The notes under the pieces: model-generated
The model's database searches: none
The model's input: the letters and a program-made list of their open reading frames with translations, nothing else
Told to the model about the DNA's origin: nothing
DNA from: Isoetes taiwanensis
Taxonomy: Eukaryota > Streptophyta > Lycopodiopsida > Isoetales > Isoetaceae
Length of the DNA stretch: 64,000 bases
Direction: 5' to 3'
NCBI GenBank assembly: GCA_021234155.1
Contig: JAJEKV010000010.1
Span: 11,233,018-11,297,017 of the forward strand
In this document: positions 1-11,884 of the stretch, in pieces
How positions within the stretch are numbered: the stretch's first letter is position 1
Layout of the letters: the number at the start of each line of letters is the position of its first letter
Program-made: the position numbers and the translations under genes

Positions 1-461
1 AAGTGTGTGCAGTGAGGGGCGATGGAGTGGACAACCCTAGCCGATGTTCTATGCCAGCCAACGCCATGTTATACCTCTGTCTGCTGATCTCTTGAGGCCG
101 AGCCGTCAGTCTATCCTCACAGGAGTCTGAGCCAGGGTAGAACCTGGGGTTTGGGGTGCTATCTTTAGTTCTAGATGCATATTCTTTACCGTTGGTATTT
201 GGATGGATGCGCCACCCTTCGTGGTGGATATTTATATATATGTGATTTATGCTGTGTGCTAACCCTTGTATTCATGCTTCCGCGACGTAGGAGCCCATCG
301 AAGGCGTGGGCCGAATGACACCTCCGTGTCTTTCAACCGAGCATCTCTACGTAGATGGCCCGGGTTAGACGGAGGGCCCTGCTCATGGCAAGTTGGTTGC
401 CATGGGAGGGGAAAGTCCCCGTATGTATACGGCCGAGGGTCGTATATGTTCAGGGAGCGTC
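1..461. other. Unassigned sequence at window start
   Basis: No coding region, RNA gene or repeat family is recognised here. A 75-codon open frame at 266-493 has no familiar motif. The sequence leads directly into the AATCT-rich minisatellite. Confidence 0.4.
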
Positions 462-616
462 ACAGGGAATCTCTTAAAAATCGGGGGATTTAAGGGAATC
501 TTCATAAAATCTAAGGGAATCTAAAAAAATATTGATGAAATCTTAGAGTATCTAGGGGAATATTTATAGAATCTCTTTGAATCTCATATAATGTAAGGGA
601 ACCTAGGGCAATCTCA
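462..616. repeat. Degenerate AATCT minisatellite, left part
   Basis: Repeated GGGAATCT/GGAATCT blocks are spaced roughly 15-25 bp apart with A/T-rich filler. The same pattern resumes at 2481 beyond the Helitron, so the array existed first and was split by the insertion. The unit is too degenerate for a clean consensus by eye. Confidence 0.7.
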
Positions 617-2480
617 TCTTATATTATAAAGTTTTAGCGTATGTCTTGCATCAAACCCTAATTTAGATAGTTGAGATCATCTGATTGCATTCAAAGACCG
701 AGATTTATCGCACAACTTTCCACCACCGTGATTGGCCATGCTCTGATCTCTTAAGAGGAAAGGGAAAATGGCAGAGAAAAGGGCAAAGTGAGAGGCAAAA
801 AGGCACGGGTAAAAGGGAAAGACGGAGAAGGGAAAAGGAAAGGGAAAAGAGCACGAAAAAGGGAAAGAAAAAGAAAGGGAGAAAAAGGAAGGAAAAAAGG
901 ACACTATGAAAAGGAGAAGGGGGAAAGGGTGAGGACATAATAAGGGAAAAGAAAAGGGGAAGGGAGGAAAAGGAAGAAAAATAGGGCAACGGGAAAAAGG
1001 TGAAGACTCGAAAGGGTGACTAAGGAAAAAAAAGGGAAGATAAGAATGATGGAGAGAAGGAAAAAAGGGCATGGAAAATAGAAAGGGAAGGAAAAAGGAA
1101 AAAGGAGGCGAAAAAGGGAAAAGGGCATGAGGAAAAGGGAGAGGGAAATGAGAGAGAAAGGAGAAAGTGGCACGAAAAGAGGAAAAGGGTGAGGAAAGGA
1201 AAAAAAGAAAGGGAAAAAGAGATGGAAAAAGGGAAAAGCGAAAAGCAAAAAGAGAACATAAAACATGGAATAGGAAAAGAGGAAAAGGGAAAAGGGGAAG
1301 AGGGTGGGAAAAGGAGGAAAAAGGGCATGTGAAAAAGGTGGGAAAAATGGAATGGAAAAAGGGTGGGAAAATGGAAAGGAAAAGAGATAAGGAAAAAAAA
1401 GAGTGGAAAGGAAAGAGGAAAAGGGCATGGAAAAAGAGAAAAGGATGAAAAAAAGAAGGAAAAGGAAAAAGAAAATGGGAGGCGAAAAGGGAAAGGGGAA
1501 AGAAAAAAGAACACGAGGAATAAGGAGGGAAAATGGAAAAGAGGAAGGGAAAAAGGGCATGGAAAAAACTGTAAGAGGGAAAGGGTGAGGAAACGGTAAA
1601 AATAAAGGGAAAAAGAGCATGGGGAAAGGGAAAAGAAAAAGAAAAAATGGGAATAGGGACGGGGAAGAGGAGAAGAGGGTAGGGAAAGGCGGAAGAAAAG
1701 GCAAGTAAAAAAAAGTGGAAAAAAGGGAATGGAAAAATACATGGGAAAAAGGGAAAATGAAAAGGGAAAGGGAAAGGGAAAGGGAAAGAGAAAAGGAAGG
1801 GGGGAAGGAAAGAGGAAAAGGGCACAGGAAAAAGGGAAAGGGTGGGGAAATGATGAAAAAAAGAAGGAAAGGGAAAAAGAAAAAGGGAGGCGGAAAGGGG
1901 GGAAGGAAAGGAAAAAAGGCATGAGAAAAAAGGAAGAAGAAAATGGGAAAAAAGAGACATGAGATAAAGAAGAAGAGGGTGAGGAGAGAAAGAAAAACAT
2001 AAAAAAAAGGTGGGGAAAAGGGAATGCAAAAAGGGCATGAGAAAAGGGAAGGGAAAAGAGAAAAGCAAAAGGAATGGAAAAAGGAAAGGGAAAAAAGAGC
2101 ATGAGAAAAATGGGAAGGGTGGAGAAAGGTGAAAAGGGAAGGAAAAAAGCCGTCAAAAAAAGGGAAAAGGAAAGGGAAAAATGAGAAGGAGAAAAGGAAA
2201 GAAAAGAGGAGGGAGAAGAGGGTAAAAAAGAAAAGAAAAAAAAAAGAGAGAGAAGGAGAAAAGTAAATGTGCAGGGAAAATAAGAAAAGGGAAAAAAGAA
2301 AGTGTGTAAGAAAATGAGAAAAAAAAGATATGCAGGATAGAGCAAAGGGAAGGTTATCAAATGCACAAAAACCTCTTATAGCCTAGATATGATGGACTTG
2401 GTTAATGAGTCTGAGCTGAATAGGTTTCCATCTACAAATGTTCCCAACATTTGCCCAGCAACGCTGGGCACCATTACTAG
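617..2480 (+). mobile_element. Non-autonomous Helitron carrying a polypurine tract
   Basis: The 5' end is TCTTATATTATAAAG at 617. The 3' end has the hairpin GCCCAGCAACGCTGGGC (2453-2469) followed by ACCATTA and CTAG (2477-2480). Flanking bases are A616 and T2481, the A|T insertion pattern expected of Helitrons, which make no target-site duplication. Element length is 1,864 bp. No Rep or helicase coding sequence is visible, so it must depend on an autonomous element. The interior (about 755-2345) is almost wholly purine on the plus strand. A close relative with the same termini and interior lies at 30105-31888, which supports the boundaries independently. Confidence 0.88.
755..2345 (+). repeat. 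Polypurine GGGAAA-type minisatellite inside Helitron
   Basis: About 1.6 kb of plus-strand sequence is built from G2-4/A2-6 runs with only scattered pyrimidines, mostly as GGGCATG or GGCACG interruptions. Several stretches are exact GGGAAA hexamers (around 1757-1790). Long minus-strand frames here (Phe/Ser/Pro/Leu-rich, all frames open together) follow from the purine bias and are not genes. Such tracts can in principle form triplex (H-DNA) structures. Confidence 0.9.
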
Positions 2481-2610
2481 TAAAGTCTAAAGGGATCGAG
2501 AATCTACGGAAATCTAATGGAATCTAGAGGGAATGAGAACCTTGGTAGAATCTTAGAGAATCTATGAATTTAGAGTATTCTTAAAAGATTCTTTTAGAAT
2601 GTAAGGCACA
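2481..2610. repeat. Degenerate AATCT minisatellite, right part
   Basis: GAATCTA, AAATCTAATGG and GAATCTAG blocks continue the array seen at 462-616. Its interruption exactly at the Helitron ends confirms the Helitron boundaries. Confidence 0.65.
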
Positions 2611-3556
2611 ACAAGAACTTGCAGCATAGGAACATGCTAAAACTCGGACATGCACTGTAGGACGCGTTAAACTTCTTGTATATATATATACTAGAAAAAG
2701 TGCCCAGCGTTGCTGGGCTTTTTGTCATGATTGAATTTAAAGACTAATTAAGATATGGTTGAGAATGCCTAGTTGGGCATATATGGTCGTTCATATAAAT
2801 TGAAGTTTAAAATTATCCTTTAACAACCCTATATGTATTTAAAAGCTGAAATAACTTAAGAAGTTTTAGAATGTTCATATAGCAATCGTCTTACATTCAT
2901 TATACAGGTGTATATGTGTCTCAACTTTGCATGTTATCTTGGAAGGCTACCATACCCAATTAGCTCTCATTTCATATGCTACTTACCACTGGTGAGTGGT
3001 TGTTGTGTATGTTGTTTTGTATGATCCTCAATAACCACATCTTCCTGCAAATGGGGAGGTTAATGCTTTTAGATGTACTGTTATTGAGTTATGTTGCAAA
3101 ACCAAGATGTTTGCAAAACCATATGTCCCTGGAAATGGAATTTTTGAAGGCTAATGCTTGTAGATCACTTGTTTCTATGATTAGGTGTTTATTGATTGTG
3201 TATCGTTGTTTGTTTGTTGTCTTTGATGTTGTAATTGTCGACATCATGTACATGTGTTCCTCGACAATCACATCTTCCTACAAATGGGATTTGTATAAGA
3301 TGAGCGCATTTATTTGACTTGTTATCCTTTATTATAAAGTTTTAGTGTATGTCGTGCATAAAACCCTAAAACTTTCGACGGCCCAGATTTGATGAAATCA
3401 ATGGAAGAGATTATGCCACGTAAGATTCTAGGGTTTTTTTTGGCTAGGGTTAGCGAGGGCACCTTCGAGCTAGGGCGGCAGTAGCACCTTCGAGCTGCTA
3501 GCTCCTCCTCCAGTAAGCAAAGCACGTATCTATAGATGCAACAGCGTAAGAAAGAA

Positions 3557-3725
3557 AGAAGAAGCAGAGCCGCTTCCGGCTATGGCGGCATTCAGAAGAA
3601 ACAAGAAGCCGATTCCGGCTATGTGGGTATTTAGAAGAAGGAAGAAGCAGCTTCTGGCTATGTCGGCATTTAGAAGAAGCAAGAAGCAGAACCCATCTCG
3701 GCAGTTAGAAGAAGCAGCAGAACCA
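3557..3725 (+). repeat. ~42-bp minisatellite, about four copies
   Basis: The unit contains GGCTATG, GGCATTTAGAAGAAG and AAGAAGC blocks and recurs about every 42 bp with substitutions. The 62-codon frame over it (3582-3770) is repeat-encoded and not convincing as a gene. Confidence 0.7.
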
Positions 3726-4664
3726 CTATTCTGCCAAAATCATGGATTTTTTGCAAAATCATGGCCTTAGAGCTATACAAGGTTTCGAGGTTAATGTGGT
3801 GATCGCTGTGGTAAACTAGAGCTATTGCTGTAAGATTTAAATCTGTTATAACCAAGTTTAATATATTTAATCAGTCTTTTGTTGCTTTTCCAGAATGTTG
3901 GACAGAGCTTGCACCATTTGGGAGCTACACAAACTATCTCTGCAAGATGTTTGGAGCAGAACAACAAAATTCCGTGCATGACGTTTGACGATTTCTAGGT
4001 ACAGATGTGAAGATGATTGGAGAAGAGCATTTCAGTTCTTTGCATGGGGTGTGTAGCTTTGTTCCCTGCCTTGGTTATTGTTCTTGCTTGAGCTATCTTT
4101 TCGATGTCAGAAACATTTATAACAAATGTTGCATGTTGCAGGGGTTCTGTCATTCTTGATCAGTCTCATTCCTATTGGGTTTGTTTTCTCTTTCCTATGT
4201 GTATGTTTCCTCTGTTGGATTTATAGAATGTCTTAATTTTTACTGTGAAATCGTTGTTTCTTATTTTAAGCTTCTTTGACATAATGTTTGGAGATATGCT
4301 CGACCCTCATTTCATGTGGAATAGATGACTTAGGGCTGTACTATGCCTATCCAGTGGATGCATTTATACTTTGAGCATGGATGGTAGGAATGTCATTAGT
4401 ATTGGATCTTAGCAAAGCTGAACATGTTCTTTTGCATGAACAATGACCTATACCATTGAACTGGTGCATTCGACTGCAATTATCATCCATAGAGAGCAGC
4501 CTCTGCCTTGCCCCTACCAGATTGTGAGTTGCACATCGTTTTATGTTTTCTGTATTTTGCTCTCAGAATTGAAGCAACAGAAACTTCGGTAAGTTCCCTA
4601 TACACACGTATATACAAATTACACGTATATGCAAGTGCTTGACAGATATAGGCTTGACGCAATG

Positions 4665-4850
4665 GAATCTACCCCATATTTCATAATAGACTGGACATGT
4701 AAAGATGAAATGTTCCTCAGACTCAATTACATTCAAGTGACACAATCTGCAGATCCTCTTCGAGCGCTCCACCTTGGGTCTACTGGCCCGACCAGCCTCA
4801 ATCTCAAGCTGATGAGGTGAGACCCTGAGCTCACCAATAGCGTGTCTCAC
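4665..4850 (-). pseudogene. LINE reverse-transcriptase C-terminal fragment
   Basis: The minus-strand frame reads RHAIGELRVSPHQLEIEAGR, then a Cys/His cluster CRLC (9 residues) H (4 residues) C. This is the layout found at the C-terminus of many LINE ORF2 proteins ('RTSSHxLxIExGR ... CxxC ... EEHFxxxCP'). After about 62 residues the frame runs into unrelated sequence. An upstream frame at 4902-5150 ends with a possible continuation (QFYKDHFVEINED). A 27-bp tandem duplication at about 4862-4918 separates the two. This is a captured or inserted fragment within the nested Helitron, not a functional gene. Confidence 0.6.
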
Positions 4851-5904
4851 TTTATGTGCTGCGTGCGTGAATATTCAAACATCCTGGTCGTGCGTGAATA
4901 TTCAAACATCCTGGTCGCTCGATGAATCTTCATTGATCTCAACGAAGTGATCTTTATAAAATTGCATCTTGGTGGGAAGATCAGTTAGAGTTAACCATGT
5001 CCTTGATATGTATAAAATTTCCAGGTCGTGCCGTATGAGAGGAAGGAGAAAAATGCATAAATGGAGAGGAAAGAAGTGTTCAATTGTTAACCTAGGTGGC
5101 TGCAAAAAAGGAGCATAACAGTACAGGAGGAACATAACAGTACATAAACTCAACAGACCAAAGGAACGTGTGATCTTATACAGATGGACAGAGAATCCGA
5201 CAGATCAGCAAAATACTTGCCATGCCTCCTTCCCCTGCAGCATCAAATGTTTTGATCCGTTGTGTATGCAAATTTCTGGCATCTGCTGTTACTTGCCACT
5301 ACCACAATTGATTTGAACTGTTCTCTTACAAAATGCAGCTAAATATCAACTTTAAGTGAATGCACCAAAGCTGGTTGTACCCGAGCAAGCATCAAGTGAA
5401 AGATACACATGTCCTTCGAGGTACATGTCATCTCTCAGAGATATGATCAGATCTAAGCACTAATCACTAATCATAAGAACTAAGAAGTTCAAAGTAGCAA
5501 AGAACTTTTTATGTTTGACAACTGAAACTAGCAGACGGCCTCACTATATAACCATAGGCGGGAAGTCTGCAGTGATTCAAGCAACAACTGATCGGATTTC
5601 TTTTTAAATGAACTTTCAGGTGGATGCAACAATGTGTCATGCCCAAAAAACAGGCAATATGAGTCGTGGTAAAATATCTGCCACTTTATCATTTATTCTG
5701 CTACATATGTAATGATGCAATATGTAATTGCATCATTGGCGTCCTGTTTCCTATGTGAAAATACTGCACCCCAATGCCTCTCTGGCAGGTACAGGGTAAT
5801 ACTGTCACTGAATATTGTTGGTTGTTAGTTTTGTAGACAATGTCCATTATGCTGGTGTAGTTGGATTGGATTGGTGTATTTGTTTTAGTATAAAACGTAA
5901 TGTT

Positions 5905-6140
5905 TATCAACATTTAAACATTTATAGGTTTCCACAACTAAAACGGAATGTTTATCAACATTTATAGGTTTCCACATGTTTGCATGTCTCCACATAATGT
6001 CCACATGTCCCTAAATGATGCACAGGTTTGCAACATTTACAAGTCCCCACATGATGCCCAACATGCATTGTACATGTCCCACATGATGCCTAGGTTTCCA
6101 ACATTTACAAGTCCCCACAAGATGCCCAGTGTTACTTTTT
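5905..6140 (+). repeat. Helitron subterminal-like repeats
   Basis: The block AACATTTACAAGTCCCCACA followed by a GATGCCCA motif recurs about three times, with related 'TTTATAGGTTTCCACA' segments. It resembles the region just before the Helitron 3' hairpin (7196-7220) and the 'GGTTTCCATC.ACAAATG' segment preceding the 3' hairpins at 2453 and 31861. It looks like internal amplification of the Helitron subterminal region. Confidence 0.5.
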
Positions 6141-6648
6141 CATACAATAGATATACATAGATCACTAAACAATAGGCACTGCAGCTAGCTTAGAAGCATT
6201 GCATATAGTAATCTGTTGACATGACATGTTATTTTAAGCTATTGTTTAACATACACCTAGCTCATTTTGTGGAGATAGTACACATCTTTACATCATATTG
6301 TATAAGCATGGGTTCTGAAGTACACGTCTTAACATCATATTTTATAAGCATGGGTTCTGATAAATCTTCGTTAACATTTCTGAAGGATCTGCATAATTGT
6401 CATAATTTTGTACTCCAATATCCAAATGTGCGCAATGCCCGCATTACAGTATTAACTCAAAAGGGTCTTTAATATGGGTATCTTTCGGCCTTGGCCTTTA
6501 TGTTGTACATTGCATTTTGAATCGTACAACTACAAGGGTCATAAGAAAAGAAAGGGTGGAATGGTAAATGATGTGTGACGTGGATAAAAATGCCTTTTTT
6601 TAAAGAATTTCCTCTTAACCTTTTCACCTAAACGGTTTTTTTCTTCTC

Positions 6649-6661
6649 TTATATATATATG
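6649..6661 (+). promoter_or_regulatory. Possible TATA box
   Basis: TTATATATATATG lies about 50 bp upstream of the ATG at 6712. Spacing suits a plant promoter, but AT-rich runs of this kind are common here. Confidence 0.3.
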
Positions 6662-6711
6662 ACCTCCAAGTCTTACATTAGTAGAGGGCCTAGCTATATC
6701 TCAGGCCAAAG

Positions 6712-7092
6712 ATGGCAGACAATAGTGAACACAACTTAGGTTCTGAAGATCTTTGCATCGTTATCAACTCTAAGATCGTGACCAACCCTAAGATAAGACA
6801 TATATTCTGTTGCATTCAAAAAAATGTAACAACTAACATCATGCTTTTGTTTTACAAGCATCCAAAATAATGTATCAATTAGCATCATGCTTTTGCTTTA
6901 CAGGCACCTACAAAAAATGATACAGATGATGTGCTCCGACACATTGCTCAGCTGGAGCAATCAAACGATGATTTACATAGTTCAATGACATTATTCGATG
7001 TAAACTTGGATGAATGCACAGACATCACCCTCCCACAATTGAAGGGATTTCAAGCTATACTTTGCCAACACCTAAATGAACGAATCCAATAG
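6712..7092 (+). CDS. Small two-exon open frame, unknown function
   Basis: Start ATG at 6712 (MADNSEHNLGSEDLC...). The first frame stops at 6868, but a typical acceptor, TTGCTTTACAG ending at 6903, opens a second exon of 62 codons to TAG at 7090-7092, and an upstream GTAACA (about 6823) could be the donor. Exon 2 is Asp/Leu/Gln-rich (QLEQSNDDLHSS ... LPQLKGFQ) and faintly recalls the leucine-patterned K region of MADS proteins; this is inference only. It sits within the last 550 bp of the nested Helitron, so it may be a captured gene fragment. Confidence 0.3.
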
Positions 7093-7245
7093 CATATTCT
7101 TGGCAGCCGTTCATTTTTTTCCTTTGTACAGAAATTACGAGAAAAGAGTACAAATGTTAAATTAATACTGCACGATTTTCTCATTATGTCTAAAACATTT
7201 ACAAGCTCCCAACTTATGCCCAGCAACGCTGGGCACCATTACTAG

Positions 7246-9292
7246 TTTAGTTATGATTTAGTGCTTACCAATGTCATCATTGGATGATTTGGAAGTGGTT
7301 GTTCTTTAAAGGTTCATGCATCATTTTCTACACATGTTTTACATGTTGATTGTAAAACATTTCATAATGAGTTTACGTCCACATTTTTATAATAGAACTA
7401 TATATGTAATTGTTCTTTTATTTTGTGGTAAAAGAAATAAATAGATGTGATAAGAAATTTGCTACTGGAACAAATTTGATTTGTTAATGCACATTATCGC
7501 TAAGCAATTGGTGGGCTATAAGGCAGTTTTTGTGAGGCGATTGGTGGGTAATAAGGCAGTTGACAGTCATTGCTGTGTTGTTTTTGTACTATATTAGGGG
7601 ATGGTCATGCCTAATATAAATGTTATCACTTAAAGCAAAAAGTTAGATATTGTTCGTGCCAAAGAACAAACCCAAGGACATAATCAAAAGACAATGCATC
7701 GCAAGCAAAAGTACGAGGAATACCTAAATTGCTTGTGGATGGGACCTACAAAGCAAAATAATGTGTTCTCAACTTACATTCCTTTTGCATTTATTTAGTG
7801 TTGTAACAAAATTTTTAAGGCACAATAATGGTGGCTATACAATCCACTATTCTAATGGTTTCACAATTTATGATGCAAACAAAAATAGAGACGTGTAATA
7901 CACGAACTCATAAGTTTCAAACCCTTAAGTTTCACATACGTTAAAGTGGCCGCATTAGTTTTTGTGGCCATAGATAGTGGTGTATAACATTTGAAAGTTT
8001 AACATATAACTTAAATCTCTGCTGGGAATATTACTTTTAAAAGAATAGAGAACTTAATATGGTAAACAGAATAAAGAATTTATCAACCAACAATTACACT
8101 TGAGGTTTCTTGAGCCTCTGTGCAAGCTGGTCCAAGAAGAGCGTCAGCACAATCCTCAATCAACCTTACAACTCCCTTGGATGGAGGCATGCACTGATTC
8201 CCTTAATATGGAAGATCATTTTGACACTGATGACCTAAAATAGGGTTTGCACCTTTAAAACCATAGTCATTTCTTGCCTCCTGCTTGGCAGGAACACACC
8301 ACTCAATCTTGGCATAAACATGTCTGATATTGCGTAGTATTCTCAGTTTGTGTATATTGCACAGTATCTCCAATCTTTATATGGTCTTGTCATGGCTTTC
8401 AAGATTACCATATAGAACTAACATACTTGCTATATATCCCTATTGTGTATCCTCTTAGTATGAATCCCTGAATCAATTTCAGAGCAGTTACCATTACGTC
8501 CTTGTAGTGCGTACAAATTGTGGTGGCAAGTGCAACAAAATTAGGAAGAAGAATATGGCGCTCCCGCAAATTGATGCCTTGGAAAGACCTCCGTAATTAT
8601 ATAAAAAAACGTGACCTCAGTTGAACTGAGTCTCACCATCATCAGAGTTATACCATAGAATTTTTTCTGGCCTTAAAGAGCATTACCTTATATTCAGTAA
8701 GTTCCCGTGCAGGCCTGTCAATTTGCATCCATTTCTTTCTTGAATAAGCATATAGAAGTTCTTGACATGTGGATTATGTTGTTATTTCGTTAAAATGTTG
8801 TGCATAAAATACACTAAGAAATATTCAGGAATATGCAATGAAGTATCTCTACGAAATGAAAGCTTCTTGCTGCAGACATTAAGTTCTTATAGCTGTCATT
8901 TAGAAAGAAGAGGGGCCTTAGACTCAATAAAGCTAGAATGTTGTTCTACACATCAGATAGTTTTACCGAGTTTCACTGCCTCAGACTTGTATGACACATC
9001 TCAGCCTGTATGTAAAATTATAAAATTGGAAAGAGCAAAAAACTAAATAATCTAAAACTTATCTGTGATTGCTTGAACTCATCCGTGCAAAGGAATAAAA
9101 ACCTTAGAAGACCTGCGTTAGTATTCACATAGGTGGAAAATTAAAGAAATTCTGCTTTATCAAGGTAGAGATCTTATTTTTCGTGCATTGTAATCTTACC
9201 ATTGCCAACAATAACATTACACCTAGAATACATGACAATAGGATGCAGAACATGTATAGGAAAACAAAGAAGAAGAAGAAGAAAAAGAGATT
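7246..9292. other. Helitron interior without assignable genes
   Basis: This AT-rich part of the minus-strand Helitron shows no recognisable domain. A minus-strand segment near 8105-8180 reads RLIEDCADALLGPACTEAQE and may be an exon scrap of a captured gene, but I cannot assign it. The 94-codon plus frame at 8762-9046 has no familiar motif. Confidence 0.4.
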
Positions 9293-9510
9293 TTAACGTC
9301 ACGCCACAAGGCAGCGTCCTATCGGACATGTGACACTTTACAACACACCCAGATGGGTCCTGCCCCCACCACTTTACATTGCTGAAGTGGGTCCTTCCCC
9401 CACCAACTTTACATTGCATGGCCACTTTCACAACGAGGCGTTGAACCCGTGACCTTGGGTATGGCAGTTTAACGTCTTACCACCGGCTCAAGAGCTAGCA
9501 TGCTTTAAAT
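9293..9510 (-). mobile_element. tRNA-derived SINE
   Basis: Read on the minus strand, the head has an A-box-like GAGCCGGTGGTAAGACG and a B-box-like GGTCACGGGTTCAACGCC, the internal RNA polymerase III promoter arrangement. A body follows with two degenerate GTAAAGTNGTGGGG.AGGACCCA blocks, ending in GGCGTGACGTTAAAATC and a CTT-rich tail (about 9250-9292). A truncated copy of the same 3' end occurs at 48545-48575. A 12-bp inverted repeat (CCGGCTCAAGAG / CTCTTGAGCCGG) brackets the 5' end at about 9482-9521. Confidence 0.65.
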
Positions 9511-10477
9511 CTCTTGAGCCGGCAGCAGATATCTTCTTTTGGGTTAGATACAAATATGCATTATTAAAAAGATATTAGGTGAATTTAGGATCTGTTCAAA
9601 CCTTCTCCAAAATATATGCAGAAGAAGTCAAACTCTGCTCAAGGCAGATCCATCATTTTTCCTCTTAGCATGAAACAACTTTGCACGAAGAAAATGGGCA
9701 TTGTCGAAATTCGTTTGTATTACAGGACATCTATATTCTAAACATAAGATGATCAATACACGAATGGCATAAATGTATATCCATACCCCAGAAACTCACC
9801 TCCATAGTCGCCTTCCTATGAGTTCCCCGTTTGCCAATGACGTACTTTTCTGCTACTTGCTATCGTTGGGAGAAAGACATACTCTATTGTGGCCTTCATT
9901 GCAAATCGCTGCATCTGTATAACATTTTCTTAGAGCCATGCCAATGCTCTGCTAAAGACACCATCATTTCTAGGTCAATGTGTATCTACAGGAACTGTGT
10001 AAAATGGCCATGCACAAGAACTAAAGGCCTATTTGTAAATTAATTCCCCAGCTACGGCACTGGCTGTCATGTCTTCCATTTGTGAAAATGCTGGAGCCCT
10101 TTTAGTGCAACAGCAAAACATCTTGGCTTTTGATTCTTAATGCTGGGTCAAGAGGTTTCGATATAAGCTGAAATGAACCATCCAATATTAGTAGGTATTG
10201 CAAATTCTTCATCTTCCAGGTTCTGAAGCATCAACCCACACGATGCCCTTCAAGCAAGTCTGTAGAAACTAATGGAGTTATTATACTTGTTGAGCTTTAT
10301 AAGGAAGGCCGAGTGGTCAATGCAGTTAAGATCTTTTGCAGAATGCCATGTGTTGGTTTAACCCCATATGCTCTATCAAACGTCATCCCAATCCAAATAA
10401 ATGACAACAGAAAGAGAATAACTTCTCATGATGTGACTGAATCAAACCTATGGCGCTTCCATGGAATAATGTTCTAG

Positions 10478-11374
10478 AAAATCTCTAGCAATTGGTTCTG
10501 TTCAGTTGCATTAAGAGTTCCAAGTTGAATTCACCTGAATATAGCATAATCAATAGAAGCCAATCCTTGAGTAAAATTATAAATGCGATGGTTGTTACAA
10601 ATCGTGCGTAAATTTCTACTTACCAGCAGGCCATTTCTTGAGGTTAATAGCTGCATATATTGAACTGCATGAAGAGAAAATATAATGAATGCGCCGAAGC
10701 CTGTTGGACTCTCAAAGTTATATGGTGCGGCCGAAATGAAGAACCCACCTAGGATGTACTGAGATATCCTCGAGTTTAGAAGCATAAATCACACAAGACT
10801 GTCTAGCAGGGTAACATCTCGATGCATCAAGCTGTCTAGCAAGATAACATCTTCATGCATCTGCCAAAGAATTTCAATTGCTATGATTTTTTTAATTATA
10901 TGCAGCCTTGGTTTGCTGTAACATGCGTACCTGGAACCATTCTGTTGCATGTTGTACCTATGAGATTATAGATGGTGCCCAATTTCTTCTTGGAGCATGC
11001 ATCAAGCAGTTCGGTTTTGCACCAATGTCTTTCTGCCAAAGGCAAATCTTTTAAGAAAGCTTGCTCAAGTCATGATATCTGGACTGCATAGCATAAATTT
11101 GTGTTATCTGGGCTGTGCAAGTTCATAAGTTCTGGAAAATCTCCAGCAATTGGATCTGTTCATTTGCATTAAGAGTTCCAAGCTGAATTCACCTAAATAT
11201 AGCATAAACAATAGCAGCCAATCCCTGAGTAAAATTATGAATGGGATGATGCATTCAATCACCTTTACAAATCATGAGTAAATTTCTGCTTACCAGCAGG
11301 CCACTTCTTGTGGCTAATAGCTGCATATATTGACCTGTATGAAGAAAAAACATAAGGAATGCGCCAAAGCCTGT
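10478..11374 (-). repeat. Duplicated ~235-bp segment, possible exon copies
   Basis: 10478-10712 and 11134-11374 are clear copies with scattered substitutions. Each on the minus strand has an open stretch (ACAGGCTTTGGCGCATTC..., GFGAF-like) followed by GTAAGTAG or GTAAGCAG, a plausible splice donor. Just upstream (about 11395-11470, minus) lies KIFAFVFVDF, reminiscent of an RNP1 motif of an RNA-recognition domain. That assignment is tentative. It reads as a captured, internally duplicated exon. Confidence 0.4.
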
Positions 11375-11884
11375 TGGAATGCATCGTACCCTTGGCAGTT
11401 GCCCTTATCTGGGAAATCAACGAACACAAAAGCAAAAATCTTTAAGTTGCCATCGGAGACCATGTTTAAGATTTCTTAGGCAATCCCTTCGAAATCATTC
11501 AGCCAGCTTCTCTGATCAATATCTGATTATGCATGTATAAGCTTCTCTTCTTGCCAGCTTTAAATTTTAGAGTCCAAGAGGAATTATGAACCTGTTTAAA
11601 TAAATGCAACAGGATCATCAAGTAATATACATTAGCTTGGCCTTAGATCTACTGCCAGACATGATGAAGAAATGAGATATTGAAGGGAAACTCTTGGCAC
11701 ATTAAGCAAATTGCTGGAGCAACAACCTTCTGATGTAAGACGGTTCATTCAAATCGGTGGAAGCACATAATCTGTGGATAGCACAAATGTGAGCTATCCA
11801 TGAAATTATAACTTTATATGCATTAGGCATACTCTCAGGAAACTTCCATTGCAGACTTTTAAGATTAGAAAAGCATGAACATAC

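Larger units (their letters stand above)
3325..7245 (+). mobile_element. Helitron nested inside the larger Helitron
   Basis: The 5' end TCCTTTATTATAAAG begins at 3325 after A3324. The 3' end has hairpin GCCCAGCAACGCTGGGC at 7218-7234, then ACCATTA and CTAG (7242-7245), followed by T7246. Length is 3,921 bp. Its first ~35 bp match the 5' ends at 617 and 30105 with a few substitutions. Contents include a 42-bp-type minisatellite, a LINE C-terminal fragment on the minus strand, subterminal-like repeats and a small two-exon open frame. No Rep/helicase is seen. Confidence 0.85.

Noticed and set aside
677-2366. Long minus-strand frames rich in Phe, Ser, Pro and Leu (463, 448 and 266 codons), and similar ones at 30096-31752 (up to 492 codons)
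   Set aside because: They lie on the complement of the polypurine tract, where stop codons are nearly impossible. All three minus frames are open together and no domain is present.
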